6,306 nt of DNA from Candidatus Bathyarchaeota archaeon (GTDB taxonomy: Archaea; Thermoproteota; Bathyarchaeia; 40CM-2-53-6), in NCBI GenBank assembly GCA_005888675.1, contig VBBA01000107.1:1-6306 (forward strand), given 5' to 3'. Under the pieces are notes generated by a model. That model was not told the DNA's origin, made no database searches, and worked only from the letters and a program-made list of their open reading frames with translations. Positions 1-5,900 of this stretch are shown here, one piece after another. The number at the start of each line of letters is the position of its first letter. Positions within the stretch are counted from its first letter, which is position 1. A program made the position numbers and the translations under genes.

Positions 1-129
1 TCTCAGGACATATTTACAGATGAATCAGTCTCGACCGGATATGTCTGTACAAGATCATTACCCGTAATCGTCGGGAATTTTGCTTATGACTCTGTTTTTG
101 GATGGGGAACAATTCATCTCTTAGGTTGA
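1..129 (+). CDS. 3' end of an unidentified gene entering from the left edge
   Basis: Frame 1 is open from the first base to a TGA at 127-129, giving 42 residues that end in GNFAYDSVFGWGTIHLLG. The composition (alternating hydrophobic and polar residues, several Gly, Tyr and Trp) resembles the last beta strands of a globular or secreted domain. The other two forward frames are broken by stops within the first 65 bases. I do not recognise the family, and 42 codons are too few to prove coding. It overlaps the start of the weak 98-codon ORF at 102 by 28 nt, so probably only one of the two is real here. Confidence 0.35.
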   Translation, partial: SQDIFTDESVSTGYVCTRSLPVIVGNFAYDSVFGWGTIHLLG

Positions 130-398
130 GATCATCTCGCGTAGCAGCCGACCAGATCCTTATGCACGTCTATAATCTAACAGCGATTCAAAGACTACCC
201 GTAATAATCATAATATTCGTCTCCTCCCTGATCCTGATGAATAGAAAACTCTCAATCTTCACACGAGATGATTTCGCGATTGCACACAATGTGTTTCCAT
301 GGAAGCTCAGAGGGATGCCTCGACTAGTCGAAATCCTCACAATAGGTAAGCAGAATCCTCTAGCTCAGCAGCCAGGTGTCCCAACAACCCCGCTGTAG
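102..398 (+). CDS. possible small membrane protein or gene remnant
   Basis: This is a 98-residue ORF with an ATG at 102 and TAG at 396-398. It has one strongly hydrophobic stretch (about residues 33-46, PVIIIIFVSSLILM), then a basic and polar segment with RKLSIFTRDDFAIAHNVFP. The pattern of a last membrane helix followed by a Leu/Ile-Thr-x-x-Asp-Phe helix and a Pro is reminiscent of the cytoplasmic C-terminal end of polysaccharide flippases (MATE/Wzx-like). That is a weak resemblance from memory. Codon choice (ATC, GTC, CTC, AGA, CGA) is similar to the genes downstream. There is no Shine-Dalgarno site, and the same frame is stopped at 87-89, so an intact flippase is excluded. It is a small gene, a decayed 3' fragment, or spurious. 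Confidence 0.25.
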   Translation: MGNNSSLRLRSSRVAADQILMHVYNLTAIQRLPVIIIIFVSSLILMNRKLSIFTRDDFAIAHNVFPWKLRGMPRLVEILTIGKQNPLAQQPGVPTTPL

Positions 399-408
399 AA
401 CACTTACA

Positions 409-450
409 GGAAAGCTGGACTTGACGGCACCAGCAATGACAGAATTCTTC
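409..450 (+). repeat. 42-bp imperfect direct repeat, copy 1
   Basis: This stretch matches 2691-2732 in the same orientation at 37 of 42 positions by eye. The last 19 bases (432-450, from AGCAATGACAG to TTC) are identical, and the five mismatches all lie in the first 24 bases. Outside these limits the similarity fades quickly. The two copies bracket the zinc-ribbon gene pair. The repeat is not an inverted repeat, apart from the small palindrome AGAATTCT inside it. Confidence 0.75.
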
Positions 451-630
451 ATCCAAAATAACACTGGATCCCTACTAGGACTTTTGGGGTTCGGGTCTTA
501 GGGGCTCAAAGAAGGGTGTCTTTTTGCCTTAAGTGACTGAAGTATAATACGAATCCAACGCCTAATAGGGATAGAATCTTCAGTTCTTAGCAGTCTTTAG
601 CTACATCAATGTCCACACGAATGATCGGTC

Positions 631-640
631 ATAATAACTC
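631..640 (+). promoter_or_regulatory. candidate archaeal TATA-like element for the gene at 674
   Basis: The AT-rich stretch ATAATAACTC lies about 40 nt before the ATG. A transcript starting about 25 bases downstream would have a leader of roughly 14 nt, which fits the short leaders common in archaea. The sequence departs from the TTTAWATA consensus and no BRE is obvious. A second candidate, AGTATAATAC at 541-550, would give a leader of about 100 nt. Position and composition are the only evidence. Confidence 0.2.
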
Positions 641-673
641 AGCCATGCCCACTCATTACTAAGGGATTGACAG

Positions 674-1432
674 ATGTCGGATTATTCCCAGGCAATACCT
701 CCTCAGACTACGTCGTCCCAGACTATTTGTCCGAACTGTAAACAAACCGTAGCCTACGGCGTAAGATTCTGTCCAAAATGCGGAAGCCAGCTAATGACAG
801 CGCCTCCGATGAGCTATGGACCACCAATCATGTCCATGCCTGAACAGAAACACCATGCAGAGAAGAGGCTTGCGATAGCAATCGTACTAGTCGTATTAGC
901 ACTCACCGGCGTGGGCGGATTCATCTTCTACAGTACTGTTCTGAATGGGAATGGTGGAGTACTTCAAGCCGCGGCCGCTGCAACAGACAAATCGGGAGCC
1001 TCAAATGCGGTTGATGGGCTCCAGATCACCTGCACTACAACAAGTACAGATACCTCAGGCTTACCATACAGTGCTAGCATCTACCTCACCTTCGGGGTCT
1101 CGAATCCATCCAAATATCAAATCGACTCAACCTGGACGATCACTTACGATTACGCAGCAGCAGGTGTCGTGTTGACAACATCGCAGACGTTCCATGTCCC
1201 TGCTCAGGGCGTGGCCTATCCGAGATGGCAACTCACCATGACCTCAGGCCAGCTTTCATCGCTAGGATCATCATCCAACCCAAGTTTCACAGTCTCGCTC
1301 GACAGAACATTCATCGTCCACGGATCATACGGAACCTACGACTTCACACGACACGACACATACAACTCGGCAAGCGGCGTATCATCAGGTACCAGCTCAA
1401 CTGGATCAACTGGCAATCTTCCAGCTTGTTAG
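674..1432 (+). CDS. zinc-ribbon, single-pass membrane protein with secreted beta-rich domain
   Basis: The product is 252 residues of unknown function. Residues 19-36 form a zinc ribbon (CPNC, then CPKC, with C19, C22, C33 and C36 as ligands). A Pro/Met-rich linker follows, then a basic stretch (KHHAEKR, 59-65) and one membrane helix at about 66-86. Under the positive-inside rule the ribbon is cytoplasmic and residues 90-252 are outside. The ectodomain (about 115-230) contains VSNPSKYQID, alternating strands and a VPAQGV turn, resembling LEA14-like (LEA_2/WHy) beta sandwiches; this is a tentative fold guess. The end is Ser/Gly/Thr-rich and finishes with Cys252, which could pair with Cys120, the only other ectodomain cysteine. 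The ATG at 674 is chosen because it places the ribbon near the N-terminus; GGGATTG just upstream is a poor ribosome site. The next gene begins 93 nt downstream in the same frame, suggesting co-transcription. Confidence 0.85.
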   Translation: MSDYSQAIPPQTTSSQTICPNCKQTVAYGVRFCPKCGSQLMTAPPMSYGPPIMSMPEQKHHAEKRLAIAIVLVVLALTGVGGFIFYSTVLNGNGGVLQAAAAATDKSGASNAVDGLQITCTTTSTDTSGLPYSASIYLTFGVSNPSKYQIDSTWTITYDYAAAGVVLTTSQTFHVPAQGVAYPRWQLTMTSGQLSSLGSSSNPSFTVSLDRTFIVHGSYGTYDFTRHDTYNSASGVSSGTSSTGSTGNLPAC

Positions 1433-1525
1433 GCGACAGTCCCAGAGCCAATCTTTGATGTTGATGGAATTGTTAGGAATCGCCGGAGCTATCGGAACCT
1501 GCGGATTTGCCACGATTGCAAACTC

Positions 1526-2584
1526 TTGCCACGTGGAGGCACAAGTCCATTCCAGAACCATGAGCTGAGGCATTCACACTTGCAAGCGGCCCCGCCAAGA
1601 CCCATCTGTCCTAATTGCGGCAGCGGTAATCCTCCAACGTTATCTGTCTGCTGGAAATGCGGCGCAACCCTAGCCATCACAACTCCACCACAGCAACCGG
1701 GTCTTCCCACTAGTAGCATTCCTGCTTCCATTCTATCTACCCCTGCTACCGTCCAACCACAAGCATCTCCTCCTACCGTCCCTCCCCAGTACACTTACGC
1801 TCACACTTCTACCGACACTTTGCGTGAGTGGGCAGATGTCAAGAGGAGGAAAGATACAGGCTCGACAAAGAACGGGCTGGTTATCCTAGCAATAGGTTTC
1901 GCAGTCAGCACGATAGGCGTGGTCGCATCTTACTTCACGACCCTTCTCGGACCCGTCGCCCTGATTCTCGGATTTGTCAGTGGTATCGCTGGCCTAGCTA
2001 GCCTCGTGGGTGGTCTCCTAGTCGTTCTTGGACGTCAAAGCTTCGGTCCAAAACATTCCAGGAATGCAATCATTAGTGTAGTCCTATTCATCACTTCAAT
2101 CATTTTGTCCGTGATAGGAGGACTCATATTCACATTCTCGGTGGTTCTCGCAGTCTTCAACGCCGCCTCAAACGCTTCTAGTGTCACATCCGCCTCGATA
2201 ACTAACGCTTTCAACATATTTCTCGTTACTATCATAGTCGGCGCCGTATTATCGGGAATGGCCTCAGTATTCCTAACCTACGCACTACAACAATCAACAG
2301 GCCGCATCATTCTATGGGCCGCTTACATATCCTCCCTGGCTTTAACCATAATGAACTCAATTGTAACCTTCCAAGGAATTGCTGAAGCTATCAACGAGGC
2401 GTTCGCCAACGGAAGATACAATCCGGCTCCATTACAAGGATTGCAATCTCAACAGAACCCGCTCCAACTCCTGACGATCATTCCAACATTGGTGTTTGCA
2501 CTTGCTTTCTACATGGTTTGGGATCGCATCGTCAAAGGAGAGTTACCGGAATCAACCACAGTCCCGACGACACCAGCATACTGA
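1526..2584 (+). CDS. zinc-ribbon multi-pass membrane protein
   Basis: The product is 352 residues from the TTG at 1526. A zinc ribbon lies at 28-45 (CPNC, then CWKC). A Pro/Thr/Ser-rich linker (about 50-95) and a charged segment (REWADVKRRKD, about 99-109) follow. Then come about six hydrophobic helices near 117-137, 142-168, 181-211, 229-254, 261-283 and 315-332, and a short polar tail. The bundle with small-residue runs (Gly/Ala/Ser) recalls archaeal DUF973-like membrane proteins, but I cannot confirm the family. The ribbon should be cytoplasmic. The start is uncertain: a second in-frame TTG at 1580 (334 residues) has GCTGAGG 9 nt upstream, a better though partial ribosome site, and still keeps the whole ribbon. 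No in-frame ATG precedes the ribbon. The shared ribbon-linker-membrane plan with the gene just upstream suggests a functional pair. Confidence 0.8.
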   Translation: MPRGGTSPFQNHELRHSHLQAAPPRPICPNCGSGNPPTLSVCWKCGATLAITTPPQQPGLPTSSIPASILSTPATVQPQASPPTVPPQYTYAHTSTDTLREWADVKRRKDTGSTKNGLVILAIGFAVSTIGVVASYFTTLLGPVALILGFVSGIAGLASLVGGLLVVLGRQSFGPKHSRNAIISVVLFITSIILSVIGGLIFTFSVVLAVFNAASNASSVTSASITNAFNIFLVTIIVGAVLSGMASVFLTYALQQSTGRIILWAAYISSLALTIMNSIVTFQGIAEAINEAFANGRYNPAPLQGLQSQQNPLQLLTIIPTLVFALAFYMVWDRIVKGELPESTTVPTTPAY

Positions 2585-2690
2585 AACGGTCCCGGATCAA
2601 ACAGGAACTCTCCACGAGAGCACAACACCTTACAATTGTCACGCCTCGTTCCCCAAGACACTCGAAATGATATGGCGCCTCCCATCACTA

Positions 2691-2732
2691 GGACGGCTGG
2701 ACATGACAGCATCAGCAATGACAGAATTCTTC
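2691..2732 (+). repeat. 42-bp imperfect direct repeat, copy 2
   Basis: This is the partner of 409-450, in the same orientation, about 2.28 kb away. It lies 106 nt after the stop of the zinc-ribbon multi-pass gene and 163 nt before the TTG start of the binding-protein gene. The differences between copies (AAG/CGG, TTG/ATG, ACG/ACA, CCA/TCA if read in the one frame open in both) are mostly non-synonymous. Conservation is therefore at the DNA level rather than obviously protein-coding. Confidence 0.75.
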
Positions 2733-2848
2733 CGACTACGTAAGGAAAGCACTTTTATTCGCAAATAGTAAAAGAAGAACAGTTCTCCTTTAATCATCTC
2801 CATTCATCCCTCATTACACAATAGAAATTTTTCAGGCCCTGACCATAC

Positions 2849-2858
2849 CGTTAATACA
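2849..2858 (+). promoter_or_regulatory. candidate TATA-like element for the binding-protein gene
   Basis: CGTTAATACA is the best TATA-like stretch at a suitable distance: about 25 bases further on would put the transcript start near 2880, roughly 16 nt before the proposed TTG start. There is no Shine-Dalgarno match before either candidate start, which fits short-leader or leaderless archaeal translation. The match to consensus is weak. Confidence 0.2.
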
Positions 2859-2895
2859 CTCTCTCACACCACTGCCGGCTAACTGGTATCATCTT

Positions 2896-2985
2896 TTGAA
2901 AACTAGACTAGTAATCATGACGAGCATAATCATCCTCCTAGCAGCACTTTCAACATCAGTTCTGAATGTTCCACGAGCAAATGCC
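2896..2985 (+). other. signal peptide region of the binding protein
   Basis: Residues 1-30 read as a Sec-type signal: a short basic start (K2, R4), a hydrophobic core (about 5-18, including SIIILLAAL), and an ANA site at 28-30 with cleavage expected before N31. Starting at the ATG at 2917 instead would leave the core with no basic residue in front of it. Confidence 0.7.
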
Positions 2986-5900
2986 AACCCTGGGCTCCCA
3001 GTAGACGACCCTGGAAACGTTTGGTCAACCCATGGACCCGGAGTACAGAGTCTACTGCTGAAATACTATAGCACAGCGAATGCTGAGTTCAACGATTTCG
3101 TCGCCGGCCACCTAGACCTCACCGACGCAGCGCAACCAATATCCAACTGGGGATCATACGATAACAACCCGGATTTCGCGCTAAGCCCCCTGCAAGGGCC
3201 GACTGTACCCCAACCTGGGGTTTTCGGTGTGTACTACAATGGTGCCTCCAGCGTATGGGCTTCATGGGGTTGCAACTGGGGCGACGGTGCAGGACACTTC
3301 TACCTATTGGACACACCCAACCCCAACTCCGCCGCCAACTGCGGAACCAACACGAGACAGGCCTTCGCTCACCTAGTGAACCGAGTGGACTTCACCAGTC
3401 CATCCACATTATTCCCGACAGGAGGCGTACCGGTTGCAGAGTTGAACTCTCCATCACATCTGCCATCAGGGACTCCATTAGGCACCAGCCCCGCCGGTAG
3501 CTCGCCGACTGGGACATCATCCTACACGCCCAATTCAGGACCTAGCCCTAACGGTTTGGCACTTGGTACACAATGCACCTGGGATCCATTGATGGTTTCA
3601 CAAAACACAGCGTGTTACACTGCAACAGGAACTTTGAACATGGCTCCGTCCAGCTGCGTCGGGACAGGTGCAGGTGAGATTCCGGCTTCATCAGAACTTG
3701 GTTGCTGGGCATCAGGCAACGTTGGAGCATACACGATAACGGGAAGCGGAACTTGCACAGGGACATCTGGCACGTACAGTCAGGTATGTGCTCAGGGGAA
3801 CGGATTTCCGCAAGCAGGCAGTCCCGATTTCTGCGCGGCCGCGCAGCATTTCATGAACGCGGGAGTAGCTTCAAGCAAAGACCCGGTTACATGCCAACTG
3901 ACAAACTTCAACCCTACCTTCCTTGCCAACATTGACTCTTCATGGACAAACAACGGAGGCACTCCTTATCCAAATCATCACCTTCGGTTCATGATCCGTG
4001 GCGTCAACCCCAGGTTTGCCTTGGGCAATGGTCTCATGAATGAGCTCAATAACTTGTTCGCCCTGCGGCCGGGAAGCGGACCTGTTGTAGACCCGAGGTA
4101 CGGAAACATCAACACATTAGGATTCGTCTTCGACGACTCGCCAGGGAACATAGACGACTGGGACATGTACACGTTCGGATACGGACTCCTAGGACCCTAC
4201 GCTGGAGAATTCTGGGCCAGTCTACTGAGCAGTAGCAGATCCTCGGTCAATGGTCCATGTGCAGGAGCTGCTGATCCCAACAACCTTCCTGGCGACCCGA
4301 CATTCGTCTGCAATCTCACACTTGACGGCATACTGGCTCAACAGACCCAGACCACCGACTCCCTAGCATACAAGTCCTTCACGTTGGCCGCCATGAATTA
4401 TTATGGCCAACTAGCGGGTGATCTACCAGTATTCAGTCCAGGGTTACGCATTGCTGCATTGACTTCAGTGGGAGGATTGGTCAATGCAAGAGGACTCGGG
4501 TACAACAACCCCTACACTGTCCTGAATGCCCAGCCCAGCGCCGGCTACACTCCAGTATGCCAAGGAGTTGTGACATCCCAATGCCCCTCAGGCATCGACT
4601 ATAGATTTGGCGGCGGAGACCCCACGACCCTACGCTACGGCCAAGCAGGCACGCCTGATACGTTCAACATATTCAACGCCAACCCATTCGTCCCCGCGGA
4701 TTTGCAGTTGGTCAATGAAATCTACGATACTCTTTACTCAGCCAGCCCGATCGACCCAACCGCAGTCTTTTGCTGGATGTGCGACTCCACTAGCCAGTCC
4801 CTCGTTAATGGCAACACTGTTTTTCACGTAGAGTTACGGCAGAACCTACAATGGCATGACGGTCAGACAGTCGACAACAAAGACGTATGCTTCAGCCTCC
4901 TCGCACTGAGAGACTTTTCACAAATTGGTGCGGGTGGTGCGCTACTAAGTTGCACGCCAACGGCTGCCAGTAGCACGCAAATGGACATTACTTTCCATGG
5001 ACAGAGTCTCTCAACCCTGCTAATGTTCCCGTCCTTGCTGGAAACACCGATCATACCAAGACACGTATGGGAATGTGATGTTGATGGCAGCGGTGGCTAT
5101 ACAAACACCGGAAGCAGTGACTGCACTAACACTCAGAACTTGCTCGGAGCGACACCGTGCCCAGGAGCCTGCTATAGTGACTACACTAACGCAGGAGTAA
5201 ACGTACCGTCTTATACCAAAATCCAATTTAGCTACGATGTTGTTGCGAGCCCGAACAATGCACTAATCGGCTCTGGACCGTACATGTGCAAGTCGGGCAA
5301 CGTTATCGGTGGAGGATGCACAAGCTCAGGATCATCACTCATACCCTGCTGCGGCAACTGCAACCCTGTGTGTGGATCCGCCCTATTGACAGCAGTAACC
5401 AGTTTCCACCCGGGACTCAGCCTCACAAACACACCAAGCGCGACCGCATCTGGCTCTGGATGGAACGTCGCCTACTCTTACCATGTGTGTAACACTGGAA
5501 ACACCCCGCTAAACGTGGACGTCACCGACAACGTTCTGGGTTCGATAGCCACCGGAGTGAATCTCCAAGCAGGAGCATGCAATGATTACGTTAAGACCAC
5601 CTTCCTGACAACTTCCACAACCAATACAGCTACAGCCAATGGATTCGACACTTCTAGCACTGCCCTAGTTGCAACAACCACAGCAACCGCAACATTCACC
5701 GCAACCTCGACCAGTGCAGCCGGAACAGTCTTTGTAGACCAGACCTCGACAACCGGTGTAGCCACATCGATCAGCGGATCAACTTCAAGCACAGCAGTAA
5801 GCGTCACCTCAACGGACACCGGAAGTACTCAACCAGTAGGAACTGGGCAGATCAGCATCGGACTTACTCCCACACAGTTCTTCGATGTTCATGTCAGCGG

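Larger units (their letters stand above)
399..673. other. intergenic region with repeat copy 1
   Basis: No convincing gene is present in these 275 bases. The region holds the 42-bp repeat at 409-450, a T-run at 521-525 after a short purine stretch that could be a weak terminator, and AT-rich patches at 541-550 and 631-640 that could serve as promoter elements for the gene at 674. In frame 1 the repeat lies within a short reading frame that ends in TAG at 499-501, but it has no ATG until inside the repeat and nothing else supports translation. Confidence 0.5.
2585..2895. other. intergenic region with repeat copy 2
   Basis: These 311 bases hold no convincing gene. A reading frame that starts at 2496 inside the preceding gene reaches TAG at 2766-2768, but most of it is a shadow and its codon use is unlike its neighbours. 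A small hairpin (CTCTC-CAC-GAGAG, 2608-2620) follows the upstream stop without a T-run, so it is a weak terminator candidate. The 42-bp repeat copy lies at 2691-2732. From about 2750 the DNA becomes AT-rich, as expected for a promoter region of the large gene at 2896. Confidence 0.5.

Noticed and set aside
488..498. GGTTCGGGTCT, resembling a tRNA T-arm loop
   Set aside because: No acceptor, D-arm or anticodon stem can be paired around it on either strand, so it is not a tRNA or an obvious tRNA fragment.
1489..1794. 101-codon minus-strand reading frame with several cysteines
   Set aside because: It is opposite the zinc ribbon and Pro-rich linker of the multi-pass gene. The plus-strand reading explains the region with paired CPNC/CWKC motifs.
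2608..2620. Short hairpin CTCTC-CAC-GAGAG after the multi-pass gene
   Set aside because: A five-pair stem with no following T-run is easily found by chance and is not a supported terminator.
2496..2768. 90-codon plus-strand reading frame overlapping the end of the multi-pass gene and covering repeat copy 2
   Set aside because: Its first third is out of frame inside a clear gene, its composition is unlike a folded protein, and changes between the two repeat copies do not favour synonymous sites.
2896..2985. Lipoprotein-type signal peptide, common for binding proteins
   Set aside because: No cysteine is present in the first 120 residues near the cleavage site, so there is no lipobox; the ANA site points to ordinary signal-peptidase cleavage.
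5586..5819. Val/Ala-rich 77-codon minus-strand reading frame
   Set aside because: It is the antisense shadow of the Thr/Ser/Ala-rich part of the binding-protein tail. Low-complexity ACN/GCN codons give long open antisense frames, and the sense frame is continuous through it.
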